Assembly: GCA_036345935.2 (NCBI GenBank)
Contig: JADWOT020000005.1
Location: 434,001 to 498,000, forward strand
Direction: 5' to 3'
DNA: 64,000 nt
From: Taenia hydatigena
Lineage: Eukaryota; Platyhelminthes; Cestoda; Cyclophyllidea; Taeniidae
Shown here one piece after another: positions 14,901 to 28,900 of the stretch. The position numbers were made by a program, and so were the translations under genes. How positions within the stretch are numbered: position 1 is the stretch's first letter; each line of letters opens with the position of its first letter. The notes beneath the pieces are model-generated. The model did not search any database. It had not been told where the DNA came from and worked only from the letters and a program-made list of their open reading frames with translations.

Positions 14901-15113
14901 GGTAGGCTAGGCGAAACCTTTTTACTGGAATCTAAGTAGCAGCATTCATCCTAGAAGTTTGCGCCTTTGCTTTTATGAATGCGGTTTGTATCTAGATTTG
15001 TAACCGGAGAATTGACGCCACGTTTTGAATGGACGAGCTGCGCAGAATGTATATTTAGCATTTAATGGACCACTTCATAAACATTATGCCGTTCCAAGAG
15101 CAACAACATATAG

Positions 15114-15129
15114 ATATATATATATATAT
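15114..15129. repeat. (AT)8 microsatellite
   Basis: Sixteen uninterrupted alternating A and T bases, within a longer A/T-rich stretch from 15106. Confidence 0.8.
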
Positions 15130-18100
15130 GTACATATGCTACTTTCTTATGAATTTGCTTTTAATCCTCCAATAAGCCAGGTGCTTTTGATCGCGTGCAT
15201 GCCTATACCCGCGTTTCTCACGGAAGGCTGAAAAGCTGCCAGCTGAGAAAGGAATAGAAACAGTCAAACATAATGGGTTAATGCTTATGCTTTACAATTT
15301 TTATGGAAACACTAGAGTGGCATGCATGGCTAAGTGTTTACCGAATCGGAACAAGCACTGATTGTTATAGTTCTGGGACATTACAAGAGACCTCAGAAAA
15401 GGAAACTAGATGAAGTCTCCACTACTATACGGCACCTTACGGAGGAATGACTTCAATAAATCACCGTTTTCTTTGACTGCTTTTAATCTTTTTCCGCAAC
15501 AACGCGATTAGAGCGATGAATTTCGTATCTAGACGTGGCATTTGCTTCTGCTCGCATGCGTCGTCCTTCCTATCAGTGCTTCACATTTTACGAGCTTTCA
15601 TTTCTATTTTAAAACTATGAGGATACTTAGGCTTTACTAACTCTAATAGGCGCATTTGAGTTTTAACGCTACCGTCCGTTAATATTACAGCAAGAACACA
15701 GCATGCCTAGTCAGCGATATCACACTCAGAATACTGAATACTTCAGTGACTCGTATTCCCTTTAGTTTTGTTCTCTGTGCTGACAAATCGAAGTCAAAAA
15801 GTTATAATTGCCTAATCATGAATTATAAAACATTAAACTTGTAACTATGCCTAATCAGTTGAGTTCCCACTGACTAGAAAAGCGCATAGTCCTTGATTAA
15901 TTAGCAGCGATTTCGGTTTTTAGATAAATGGATAGTTTAATAAAGACCATGTTATAGAAGATTAGCAGCCTACTAATAATAAAAGTTCGATTACCTAGGA
16001 AATGAGTGAAACACCTCAGAAATGATTGCATTTAACCTACCGGCTATAAATGCAGCGAAGGAGAAGACTATCAGGACTCCCTCGGGTTTTTGCTTAATAA
16101 CTCACAAACTGTACGGATCTGGAATGCCGAATTCCTTATAGGACCATCAAACTCAATAATCATTATAACCTCACTAAATCAATAGTGCCAGCCTTCTAAA
16201 CCTGTTCCATACCAATCGAATCAATTAATTTACAAATAAGTGGGCTGGCAGTCATGAGCGTGCTGATAAACGATAAGCGGCATAAGACTCCAATCCAAAT
16301 GTTAAGGATGTGCAATGAGCAGTGAAATGGAAAACATTTAGCTCGCACAAACTTTAACGGTGAGAGGAAGGGCAAGGGTCAATTTGGAGAATTTCAAGCA
16401 CCTCGGCTACGAACTCGTATGCGGCTTTAGTCGATGAAGCCTCGCGTCAGAAGCAAGTCGAAGAACGTGCATGTCAAGGTTGAGTGGCGATTAACACACG
16501 CTGGATAATAAAGGAAAGGCATCTCGGGTGTTCCATCAGCGGCGGCCTTTGCAGAAGTGATTTCCGGGGATGAGTCGCCGTCATATGCTTTGATCGACTC
16601 TTGGTTAACATCAATAAATTAAACGCTTCTTTTTCCTGATCTGCATATGATTGACGCAGTTGGATACAGCGACACTGAAAAACGCTGCCTGAGACAGCAG
16701 GTTTAGTTACGCCTCTGGCTGCTATAATTGTCGGCACCATAATGCAGGCATTCTGTGAATGATAATTCCTATTTCCATGGTGGGCGCCCTACAACAGCAG
16801 TTTAAAGACGTTGCTCTAAAAACCCCATGCCATTAAAAGTTCAGAGCGTCTATGCCTAACACTGCTTCCTATATGTACATGCACCCATGCCCTATGCAGA
16901 ATCTATCAACGAAGATTGCTAATAAATAACACGGTAACCAGAGCGGTAGCACCACTGGCCGGTCAGACTCTATATTGGCAGCAAAGTTGCTTGGGCTAGA
17001 AGAGATAAGTCTTCCTAATTTTCACTCGTACCTGATATGATTTAGGCCCAACTGATTGATTAAAAGAATACATACCACAAGTATTAAGCGATTAAGCGAA
17101 AAACTATTTTTATTTGTGACAAAACGGATTAAAACTGGAAATAGGTTACGATGTGCAAGATAAAAAGAATGTCAGGCAGCGATGCGCGCCATAGTGGGCT
17201 GATTTTTGCAGGAATGCAGGTGATATCTGCACAATGAAGTGAAACTGTAAGCACTATTAAAAAGCTAATGCCTTGCTTCATAAAACTTTAATGTCTCATT
17301 GCAAGTTGTGATGACGGCAGGCTAGCTGTTATTGTCATCGATCGCCCAAAAGTGAGTCTCTCTCTCTTTGAGAAGATTGGAAGAAATAACTGATTGAAAG
17401 TGCTTCTTTGTGGTTCTCCTCTCCTACGCTTCCTTTACGCTTCTCTAAAAGTTTTTAGATCAAGACGTGATGATCGTTTAGCTGTAGCTAGGAAAAAATC
17501 CAGCGAGATGGCATGTATGGTGGAAGCTGTATGGCTTCAGGCGGTCCGCACAGAGAAGCATGTATGCCTATTTTGTCACGGCTCAGTGGGCCAGCAAATA
17601 GCTTCTCCTCCCCTGGTAATGCGGTATTCCTACCTTCATGCCCTTACCTTGCAAGGTTCAAGTCATCCTTAAATACAGCACTGAGCTTCCATGTACAAGC
17701 GCAGCTTTACTGCACAATTTCCTGAAAAACTCGTCATCCTTTTTGAGCAGTTTTCTTGTAATCAATTTTGGTTTGCTCATTAGTTTAACAGCAAAGAAAA
17801 TGAGCTTATCAATGCTTTTACCAAAATAGTGGGTTAAGTTACATCTGAAGAAGAACCGCTCGGGGAGTAGCTCTGTTATCAATATGAGGGAGGTTCAGAG
17901 GACTGGTAGTTCAAGTGCTTCATCTATACATTAATCGGAATATTTGTTTTATAGATGACACTGCTAAATAAGGATTTTTATTACCTTCACCAATTTTAGG
18001 GCTCTTACTCCTCAGCCATCGGATTTATGGTCGTGCGGTATGGAATCATGTTCAGATCCTTCATTGCATAGAATGGAATTCTAATGCTCGTGGATTATAA

Positions 18101-19446
18101 CGCAGTGCATCAGTAGCATAAGTTGCTAATAAAGTGCGCAGACACCTACTTAAATGAGATAGCTTAAAATTGATGGATGGAAGGCAATCAAAGATCTAAT
18201 ATTCCAATCGCTGAAGGAGACATCACCAGTCCTCGCATTGGATGGCGACCTTTCTTTGATTTGCGAAAGTTGATTGTCAGTGTTTAACAAATTGAGAAGG
18301 ATTGTCTACACAAATTAATTAAAATAGGGGGCAAAAATAAAAGGCCAAACTTGAAACGTATTTTCCGCAAGCAGATTTCGAGTGCTTAGCCGCTAATATC
18401 TTGCAGCATGTCAATGGAAACGTCAAAACTCGACAATTATTTTTGCCTTTTTGAATTATAATAATTTAGATTTATGGTGGGAATTGGTGGAGTTATACCA
18501 AATTTGCTAATCCAGTTAATCTCAGATTTTACACAGTCATTATTCGCCGCAGCAGCATCTTGACTCTCGCAGGTGCGACACATAACTTTCAAGTCGTTTT
18601 AAACTACTCATTTTTCAATGCAGTGACTGCACCATTGTAAACTATCGAATATAGGCTGTTAAAACAGGTGTTTCAAAGTTATTTTATCGTTGCTGAATTA
18701 AGCTAAGCAAAATTTTGCCTCATGTTGCATACTTTTGGAGAACAGTTTTTTTGAAACCAGTTTATAGGTGGTCTAAAACATCAGTTATTGATTATTTGAC
18801 TTATTTTGTTTGTACCTGTTATAAAGGTCTTATAGCGAGATCGAGCATCGTATCAAACGGCCTATACACGCAAATAACAAATACGCATGCGCATCGAGCA
18901 GTCCTGGATGACAAAAGTTAGTCCTTTTAAACGCCACAGATTCTTCACGGTAGGTTCCACTTATAAACTGATGCTTGGCTTGCAAAAAGACACAATAGCG
19001 TATACTTGAGTGAGAGAGCTTCTAGTTGTTAGAACCTGTGACCCAAGTGATCTGGTTTGTCAAATGCTCTTTTGATACCCTAATCTACTTTGATCACCAC
19101 CTTGACATTATGCTCAGGTCTTCCGCATGCATTCTTCTTCTCAGTGAGTAATGGGGATTTCAGTGCTCTAAAGTTCACAGATAAGTCAATTAAAAAATGG
19201 CAATTGAGGGGTCCTCATCATAAGAACAACTGATTTAAGGGATTGCGCAAAGTTGGCACAAGTGTTGGTGGACTTAACGAAGCAGTCTCCAGGTGCAGTG
19301 AGAAGTTCATGACTGGATGGATCCTGTAACATTCTGCATATTTTTAAGCGAATGCACACGGGCAGAAGATCTATTACAACCATAGCATTAAGCCAGTTAT
19401 AACAGTAAACAGCATTACCAAAAATGAGCTGAAGGACAGGATCTGA

Positions 19447-19650
19447 GCCGTTTGGACTACAAATTTCCTACGTAACATCAAAACCGTCCCAAATCTCGCA
19501 GAATACACCTTCAACAGCCAAAAAGGATATGAGGTCAATGCAGCTATTTTGTTGCCGATGGAAGGCGCTGGTGACATCAGCAACGCTATTCTAGAGGCGC
19601 ATGTACAGTTCTATGCCGCTGAATTGTGGGGCGAGACTATACCCATCTGA
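19447..19650 (+). other. Protein-like 67-codon open segment, unassigned
   Basis: Open from just after TGA 19444-19446 to TGA 19648-19650, with no ATG near the start. Residues include NSQKGYEVNAAILLP and SNAILEAHVQFYAAELW, a plausible helix. Length alone is within chance, and no clear splice sites bracket it. No family recognised. Confidence 0.12.
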
Positions 19651-22600
19651 CATCCACACAGACACACCACCTTCTCTGTTAGAATGAGCCAACCATCTGG
19701 TTGTAGAGGCGATGCAAGGCGATATCTGAAGCCATCAAAATCACTATGAACCTCTCAAATCGCGTGGGCATAGAAGAACAATGGAAGCCTACAACGATGC
19801 GTCGACTATGGAAAGTAGGGCGCAGTAACGTAGAAAGACGCATTTTTACAACTCCACAACAACGACTTGTAGAAGCCCCTCTACAAGCTAAAGTGATTTA
19901 CCACGCAAGTGGAATTAGCTGAAACCGGGAGTAAAAGAGCAACCTTTGCATTGTCACACAGGACCTGCGGAATACATGTGCTGCCTTTTAGACCCTCTAG
20001 TGCAGCATTGTCTAATCTGTCTGGATGTTGATCCCGTGAGAGCCCAACGTCATCCTGGAACTGGTGTTGGACTATCCACGAGACCCAGGGTTCACCCTAC
20101 ACCCCAAGGAAGTCTTTCCAAACAGTGTTTGGTCAACTTCACGCGATAGTCAGCTAAACATCTGAAGACTGTGCAAAGTACAATGCGGTCGTAACTGATC
20201 AACAAATAACTGTGGAAGTTATAATAACCAAAGATAAACAGACAGAGGGTCATTTAAAGCGGTAAATTCAGCATGATGGTGCATTTAAAGAGCTGAAGCA
20301 AATATCATGCATTTCACCGATTCTGACATTACCGATTTTCGATGCAAGCGCCCCACGGCTCGTGCCAGATTCGAGCGCGTGCAATGCAGACATGAATAGT
20401 GTATTCTCACAAAACGAAAGAGGGAATGAACGCATCATTGCTTACGAGAATACCAGATTCGGTCAAGAAAGTAGGACAGAAAGGTGCAGCACAGCATCAG
20501 CTGTTCGGTGTTTTTGCAATGATTTGACACCCAGGACTACCTGACAACGGGGAAGCATATGGTGAGAACGAATTTGTTAAGCCCTCACCTAATCAAAGCC
20601 AAACCAACAGAGGCCGCTCAGTTGCATGCTGGCATAAGCATTTACAGTAGAGCGATTGTACAGTACAGTACTGAAAAGGAGATACGCATAGTGATGCGAA
20701 TGTTATGCCTCACAAAACAGTCACGGCAGAACTGGGTAACGTTGTGCAGTGTAGCATTGGTATGAGCGAACCAACCACAAGCAGAATTAAAGAATTGAGC
20801 AGGATATCTGTCGTGACAAGAATCTGGTGTACAAGCATGGCGGTCAGATGTATTTGGCAAGAATAGCCTAAGACTCCTTTCAGGGCTTAGGTTTTATAGC
20901 ACAAGTAAACCTGGAAAAACTAAATACAATTTAAACCTAGACTCATCAGGTATAAACTAAAGGCTTTTGCTTAATCCAGCCGCACATGGTTCATGTTAAA
21001 TCGGCGTCACTTGCAGCAGTAGTCTGTGGTCAAGCGATGCGTGAGGTTGGATTGATAGAAACAGTGTGCATGTTGCTTCTACATCCTCTTCTTCCGAACA
21101 GCAGACGCCTTTCTTTTGTGCTAAACATGATTTGTAACGAGCTAAAGAGATCTGAGTCGTTAATTTCTCGATTGAGTGTATGAGCTTTTCTGTCCCACAC
21201 CACCCACTACTTTCGACAAGCCATCACATGACTGTTTGCTGCCAACTGAAGGGTATAAGCATTACATGAAGCCACAGGGTCTCAATTTAGCAAAATACGA
21301 TGTGTGAGTGAAGAGAATGCACAGATTCACGTGTACGCTTCATTGAGAAGGTGTTCAAGACGACGACGAATCATTTTCGATGGCTTGAGGAAACAGGCTT
21401 ATTTTTTGGTCTCAACTACATCTCTTCCAGTATATGGAAGAGATCGTCCAATCCAACACAGATTAGCTTGGAACGAAGGTCTTGCTATAGAGTGGAAGTG
21501 CAATCTGTAGAAAACCAAGTGTCGACACATCGCAAAGCGTAGTTAGTGAGTGGCATGATTGGACAAGATGTGTGATAATGCACGATCAGTAAGGCTAACA
21601 ATAGAGAGCATACTTTAGAGGTTTACATTGGTTGATATGAGAACAGCGCATGGCAAACTTGCATTCGCTTGACGGATGAGCCAATTCACAGAGGACACTC
21701 GATTTCTATCCACCATCCCATAGTCCATCAAGCAATGAGAATGCAATCTGGAGTATGTCGAAGAAGCTGTCATTGTGCAACAGCGAGTGGAAAAAAGAAA
21801 TTGAGCGAATGGAGGCAAAGTGTCGGTTAGCGAACAGGGCAGTCACCTCGTCTACTGTAATTTCATCTCTGATTGCGACGAAGTAGCCTAACTCTTGCAC
21901 CGACGATCTCCTGCCTTAAATTTAGCTATTTCAACTCGGAATGCTAGTCCTAATCGCTTTGGCAATGAGACAGTGGTAGCGCATGCAGAATCACTTACTG
22001 AAGGTGACGTGTGATGAAGCCCATAATTTCCACCACGCTGGATTTCCGAGACTGGTGCAGGTGGGAGTAAGTCGGTCTAGGATTTAGCTACTTCATAATA
22101 TGAGCACCTCAGTCTCTTACTCAATGCACTGCCTAACACGTCATTGCATTATTTGCCTCCTCATACAATGTTACATTCCCTCTTGATCCTCTAAGGCACT
22201 ACTTTACCAGTGAGCAATTTATCTGCAAATCCACTTGTGGGACGTTGACTCTGCGATCAGTGCAAATGCCTCCAAACTGCATCATCTACTCGAATGGCCT
22301 ATGCTCGAAACTGATAATCGTCGCTGATGCTAAATTGCACTGATGCTATGCTGTTGCGCAGGATAGCAGCCACAAATGCCACATCGCCATGCTGCTCTAA
22401 CTGATGTCTATTTGCAAGATTTGGTTGGTATAATACACTCGAATAAAATAATGTGTGTTACATGGATTGACATCGAAAGATGTACAGATGAAGGGTAACA
22501 AGTGAAAGCGAATGCAGCGCTTGATGCTCCTGAGGCACGCCTTTTAATATGCAAATTTTGCGTTGATTCATCTCACCTTCGTGTAACACGCAGACTTACA

Positions 22601-25025
22601 AGCTTATCAAAGTAAGGTTGGGTCATGTGCTCCTCGAAATAATCGACGCAACTTTTTCAGCTTTTTATATCCGAGCATCCTGAATTCTCCCCTTCGCTAT
22701 ACAACACCGGAACGGATGCTGCAATAAATTGCCAATTCACTGGCGAGTGACCTTGAGGGTGAAGAGGTCGGTGTCTCACGACACTTGCAGTGCTTATATG
22801 ATGGTCTTTCTACATTGCCTAATCACGCGTTTCAATGTGGAGAAAGTGTGTGACACTGGCTGCTTGCTTCTGGCTGGGTCTGAACAAATATGAGCTGTTG
22901 CAATTATACTGCGATTGTTACAATTAATCACCCACGCCGAGTTTGTCACCTTCACCATTGGTCAATCTGCTAACTAATTTACGACCCCATTATTTAAACT
23001 CTCAGCTGGCACCGCTCTGACTGCATTGTGTGCTGTTCACGCCGAATCACGATTAATGCGCTACGAGATGGGCCGCATGCTTCCATAACATTTGGACTGC
23101 TAACCATGATTGAAGGTTTGTGGTGAGCAAGCTCACGGCACAACAACGCAAACATTTTTAATGGCGTAAGATGCTATTCACTTTGGTGACAATGGTTTCT
23201 CCATCCATATGGGCACATCAAAATCGCTGATTGTTTGGTTCATTTAGCCAAAAAAGTACACTACGACGTGAATATTTGCGATGAGGACAGCGTGGGGCAC
23301 GCAATCCATGCAAAGGATGTCCACTGCATCGTCGCTTGCGGAAAACCGGTGAAATAATTTTTGTCCGTCATGCTTCAAGCTACGAGTACACACGTAGGCG
23401 AGACCAGATGCTGGTGCTAGCAAAGTCTTCTATGGACATTTCAACGCATAGCATTCACACTGTCCTGCTTCTCCATTCAGTTCGTTTAGATCTTCACATG
23501 AGGAACACTATTGTAATAGAAGATCAAGTTACTCCTCATTCAGGCATGGACAGCTTTTGCTGACGCACAGCAGCATGAGCAGAAACTGTGAATCGGATGA
23601 ATAAATAGAACTGTCATCTCCCTACGTACCTTCCATCAGAGACATTTAAAGTCAACGAGGTGTGATAGGAGTCACTACAGAAGAATAAGTCTCTACCTTA
23701 AAGCAGGACATGAATGAGAAAAGCTGCACAAAGACATGTTAATTTGAGCTTTGCCTCATACAAAAGAATTTTCGTTATAACAGATTCTCTTTTGCGGGTC
23801 GAAATTTCCCTTTTGGAGCTACTTGATATTTCTCAGCGCTTTTATTATACTTAATGCAAGAAAATTAAAATGCTTAATTTACTTATCTTCTATTTTAAAA
23901 AATGTGCGAATTATAAAAAAGAAGAGTGTGCCAATTTAAGAGCCTTCAGTGACCTACATCGTGCCTACAATGTTGCCGCTTATTTTGTTTTAATGGCACG
24001 GATAAGTGGAAAGTAGACAACAACAGGTACCGACTTTTGTGCATTACTATAGAGTGGATAAGCTAAACAATATTATAATGTCCTGTCGTATAGTATCCCA
24101 CATCTGCTACGCGATTGGTCGACCGATGCTTCTCATCCATTCGCTTTTCAAGCCGCATCGCTAAATTTATGGCACATCTCTCCAGCCAATCAGAAGCAAA
24201 CTTTGAACTGGTTCCTTCACACAATGGTGATACATCAGAAGAAAGGAAGCAAGAAATTGACCTCTCGGGCTAAACTCTTATAAGCCACAAAAATAAAGCC
24301 TACTTGAAGTTCGTGGTGGGCCGGTTTTTCTGAATTCCTGCCAGCTCTACTGCCCAATTAGAGTACTTTATTGTAAACAAGCAAAAAACGATTGACGCAC
24401 TCCACGAATTCGCACTTTGTTGGGAGACCAGTGTATGGACGAGCTCAAAATGGCTTATTTTAAGGCAGTGTGAAGCACTTCTACTCATTTACCTCAACTA
24501 AGGTTAAAATTATCTGTGGCCGTTGTGATTAAAACAACTTGAAATGAACGGGATAATTTGGGCTGCCAATGCCTCCCATCCTGATTAGTCATGAGTGGAA
24601 GTAGGCATAGTTTCCATTGTAAGCGCATCTCTTCTTGGTGAAAGCAAGGTCTGTGATGATGGTGAGCTACAGTGCGGTTGCATGCTGATTTAATGCACGT
24701 GAGCATGATGTGGGTGGCAGAAGGTGCCTTCAGTCAGAGCTCCACTGGAGACTTATGTGGGTAAAGGTTGCGCGTTCGAGGCGGAAAACTAGGGGCGATC
24801 TTGTCTTTGCACACTTTAACTTCGATAGTTCCAAAGCTGTTTAATTCAAGCGTCAAGCTAACGAATCTGCGTTATTAACTTCTTGCAGTAGCAAAAGTAC
24901 AGATCTGTGTCATTTATCCTATCAAACGCTTCATCCGGATGCAAGTGCAAGGTGACCCCTCAATGAAGTCCCTACACTGGATGGTGGTCCGTTAGTAACT
25001 AGTGCACTTTGTTAAAGCTAATCAC

Positions 25026-25067
25026 TTAGGTCACAGCTTCTAACAACTGGCAGAGGCTGTGACCTAA
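25026..25067. other. 12-bp perfect inverted repeat, 18-nt loop
   Basis: Arms ttaggtcacagc (25026-25037) and gctgtgacctaa (25056-25067) are exact reverse complements. It sits immediately outside the left arm of the 25-kb repeat. Each arm contains AGGTCA, the nuclear-receptor half-site consensus, which may be coincidence. Confidence 0.6.
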
Positions 25068-25104
25068 CAAACATAAAACAAGTTTTATCTTCACACGATT
25101 GCCC

Positions 25105-25250
25105 ATCCTGACCACTGCTTTTAACTTGGTCAACTAAAGATCGTACTCCCACCCTAAATTAGTCGCATCTACTCTTTTATCACCTTATTTTTTGCAAACT
25201 TAAACTTGAATCAACATAAAGGACCGTCCGGAGAATATGGATTAGGGTGA
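25105..25250 (+). repeat. Left inverted arm of the 25-kb repeat element
   Basis: Matches the reverse complement of 25695-25850 over about 145 nt. Shared blocks include the run around ctcttttatc, the T-rich stretch followed by gcaaacttaaacttg, and the aaggacc block. Outside this arm the left flank differs from the right flank. The same arm sequence occurs at 55480-55600. Confidence 0.72.
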
Positions 25251-25694
25251 AAATTTCTAAAAGGCTCTGGAGGGACTAGCGGTGAAAGAAGATGCTTATT
25301 CTGCATCAATGGAAGGAGCAGCTCTTCAAAACGCCATTACAACGACTAGTAAAGCCGTTGGAAAGGAGAAATATGCTGCTCAAGTCAATGATTATATTGA
25401 TGATGTTGGCAATTGGAGTCCCTGTTGTGCCAATGGCACCAATCTGCACAACTGTAAACTACGAATTATATCCAACAAAACTTCCAGAGTCTTCGTTTGT
25501 TCCTGTGAGCTATTTGAGTACAATCGGTTCCAATGGCAATCTAGGCAAACCTTAGATTACTGCCCAAAGTATGTGCGATTTGCTGATGTCAATTCTTATA
25601 CGACCGCATTTGCCGACACCGCCACGGTTCATACTGCTGTGGATGCAGAAAGAGCATCTCCTTTCACCGCAAGTCCTTCTAGAGCTTTTAAGAA
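25251..25694 (+). repeat. Interior of the 25-kb repeat element
   Basis: Central part between two inverted arms. A 141-codon frame runs 25282-25707, but the second copy of the same element (55600-56110) does not keep that frame: its corresponding frame is interrupted and shifted. The frame is therefore not good evidence for a gene. Well conserved blocks are around 25282-25330, 25445-25485 (the ctacgaattatat block) and 25565-25650. No transposase motif seen; the size suggests a non-autonomous element. Confidence 0.6.
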
Positions 25695-25850
25695 AAAATC
25701 ACTCTGATCCATAAACTACAGATGGTCCTTCATTTTGATCCAAGTTTAAGTTTGCAAAAAAGGCGATAAAAGAGCAAATGCGACTGATTTAGGACGAAAG
25801 TGCGAACTTCAGCTGACCAAGTTGAAAGCAGCTGTCAGTGTATTTATACA
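25695..25850 (-). repeat. Right inverted arm of the 25-kb repeat element
   Basis: Reverse complement of 25105-25250. Unlike the left arm, this side continues matching the 55-kb copy further out (to about 25925, including the block reading ccaggtcagctcaacattt on the minus strand). The full repeat unit is therefore larger than the arm, and the left side at 25 kb has been replaced or truncated. No target-site duplication could be assigned. Confidence 0.7.
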
Positions 25851-25929
25851 AATGTTGAGCTGACCTGGGCTGCCAATAATTAATCGCTATACCATGATTA
25901 ATCGTTCGGGAATGTCTGGTCTGTTCATT

Positions 25930-28900
25930 TTGTCTTTAACAGTTTTATCGTGCCATAGCAACCTGAGTGAACAAGGGTGATATTTTAGGCACGCGTATGT
26001 GCTCGCAACCACAAATCACCCCTTTTCTTTGGCCCACCTCTTTATTTTCTCAAATTTCAGACCATACCATGATTTGATGCAGAGAATATTCACCCTTAAC
26101 CCAGTGAAACTAATTTTCTGTCTTCGCTCAACTCCATCTCCTGTATTTGATCTTCTAAATTTGCATGCCTAGTCTTGGAAAAGTTGAAGGTGAGTGCTCA
26201 TTACATCGAATGGTAGACTAGGATATAAAGCCTGAATCAAAAGACATTTTTGCTCGGTTTAGGAAGATGATCTTCATCCCTTTTGCACTGTTACGTTGGT
26301 GGCATCATTTCACAAAGGAAAGAAAACAAGTGGTTATGAGGCGAAAGACCTAGTTCCTTGAAATGCACCAGCTTTACGGAAAGCGAAATGATTTTGCGTT
26401 TCTATGCGAATGGTCGTAAAGAAATACCATGGCTGTGTGGCATAAATCAGGTTAGGTGTTGGGAGCAATCCATGCGCATCCTTCTCTGATGCCTCGTGGC
26501 TTAAATGCGCGCTCAAAATCCATCGAGAAGATTCTATGTCTCTCGAATAATTATTTCCGTTCCATTGATATTGAGCATAGGATGTAATGCTATCTGCTCA
26601 GCCTTCTACCCTGCTTTTCGCTTACAAACGCGAAGTGTCACAATTGATCTTGCACAGGCACGGTGCATTTGGCGAAATGAATGTGAAACATGAATATGAA
26701 TGAAAATGGGAACCATGTCAAATGTGGCTGTAACAAACCAACGTTACAGTGGCCATTAAACTAATTATATTGTTTTCTCTACCTTAATTACTATTTTGCT
26801 CGTCACGACATGCACCAAAGTAAATCTTACAACCCGAGAAATTTAAAACGCTTATTTGGTAGGGTTAACAACAACTTAAGGTTCCTGCACTTATGTGCAG
26901 AGCATCATTCGGAGTCAGAAGAGAGCTATGGGGTTAGTTACTTAAGAACCTACACTTCGAACGCAACCACTTATCACTACTTTTGAAATTGATAAGGAAA
27001 TGAATACAACTTGTGCCAAAAAACGAAAAAAGAGCGGAATCGGAGCAACAAACTCTTATGACTAGGCTTGAATTATGGACGCACGAACAAATATGCCAAA
27101 ATATCTTGATAGATGATCCTGCAGTGGGGTGCTGTGGTTCCTTGCTTTTCAATCCAGCGCCTAACGCACTCGTGAACTTAAAAATATAGGTTTTTAGTCA
27201 GTGGGATAGTTTATTCTAAGAATCCATATTATATTAGCCATAGCTGGGTTTCTTTTCCCTTGTCCTATTCAGTAGGGACAGACTGGCTTAAATGCGGTTC
27301 GTTCATCCTTTACTTTGTGGGAAAGCCAATATAATTTTTAGCTTTAAAATTTGGACATAAGTGTCCTCTCACTGAGGTGCTGAAAGCAAATGATGCGCAA
27401 CTGAGAATGGGTCTTCTACACTCTAAATTAACAAGAAAAGCAAGTCTGCACACGAATCCTGTCTGCTGACCCCAGTAATGCCTTTGCATGTGAGGAACCC
27501 GCCTTTATTGAGGAAAGTAGGGTTTCTTCAACAATGTGTAATCAATACTCAAACGAAACAGGCATACTGTTAAAAGATTCGTCCCCGGAAAAGGTTCTAG
27601 CTCCCTGCCTTCCAGCTACTGGAAATGAGACCATTTCTTTTTAGGGCAGCCATTGGAGCATCCAGAATTAACACTTCTGCCAAGAAATTCAACAGGCGAG
27701 TCTCTCACCGATCCGTCCAAGGGATGATGTATAGCAGTCTTCGGACGACAGTCATATCCGTGGAGGCGAATGCTTAAATAGTCGCATCCTCTATGGGACT
27801 CCACGTTTCTTCAAGTGGACCTCTTCTGTCGTCCATTTTCTTCGTCGTGGGCTCAAATGAGGTAGCGATGATGCTGCCGTCTGATGGGTATTACAAGTTT
27901 TATTCTTTACTACCAACGTTAGGCATCTTTGATGACTTAAATTTCGCAAATGGGCTCAGTTCCAATTGTGTAGTGCTTAAACTTTTGTTTTCACATAATT
28001 GGGTGATTATAAATGTTGCAAACATGTCCGCTACATTAGAGCAGAACTAGGTGTTTGAGGTTCTTTTGGTGAATAAATGCACCTAATTAACGAAACAAGT
28101 TAACTATTTGGTATGACATTTCGAGTGATGATGACAGGAGGCCAAATTGTGCCGAATGCGTTAAAATTAGAATAAATTAAGACGTGTTTTGCCAGTAAAT
28201 GGGGTTCTTTCTCTTGCGTGCTGTTTGCATCGGTCGTTCAGAGGTGTCTTACGGTGATGAGTTTGTGCGAGGAGAAGAACAAAGTGTGAGCCAATATAAC
28301 AGGCGGGATTGCGGTGTACCTTTTAAAACTTTAATCGCTTTTTTCCTTTTTATGTTCCATTGCCGCAATGAGTTATCCGTCACCACTTGTCACCATTTTC
28401 TCCTCATACCTTCATCGGATCCTAGTAAAGTTGCCATTAGTAAAGTGCGTTGCCTAATCTTTCACAGTTGGGATGATGCTTAATGATGAGTCATTTACTA
28501 TCGGCATGAGATTGATATTCTAAATGCGCATTAGACTTCGTACTAATCGCAAGTCAGAAAACACCGCGTTCGTGCATGCTGGGAGTAGCAAACCCATCTC
28601 ATCCAGGGTGGGCGATCGTGTGAAGATAAAACTTGTTTTTGTAAGTCTATCTCAAAAAATTTGGTAGCGAATTAATCGGTGCTTTTACGTTTGCTTGGTC
28701 ACAGCCTCTACCACGAAGAATGAAATTTAAAACCCTCCATCGGTTTCGCAAACAGACTTAGTGAAGTGAGAATGCTTGTCTAGCCTGTGCCCCATGCCTT
28801 ATAAGGTGTCTATGCATTTTGCATTTTATTTAAAATGTCGTCTCCTTTGGGCTACAGAATTTTCAAGATTTATTATTAGGTTGTTATCAATGGGTTAGAC

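Larger units (their letters stand above)
11980..25020. other. No supportable gene in 13 kb
   Basis: Upstream of the intact zinc-finger gene I found no further finger exon and no recognisable promoter. The rest shows short chance-length frames, the (AT)8 tract and the unassigned 67-codon segment at 19447. A minus-strand frame at 21900-21706 looks mildly protein-like but has no supporting signal. Confidence 0.45.

Noticed and set aside
17640..17660. Resemblance to a tapeworm spliced-leader exon (ccttaccttgcaa)
   Set aside because: Only about 13 bases agree with the sequence I remember, the rest of the exon and the following donor do not, and my recollection cannot be checked here.
24770..24785. 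Second B-box-like sequence as a tRNA
   Set aside because: No matching A box, stems or acceptor pairing in the expected 75 bases.
25282..25707. 141-codon frame as a protein gene
   Set aside because: It lies inside a repeat whose other copy (55.6-56.1 kb) does not keep the frame, and it runs into the inverted arm.
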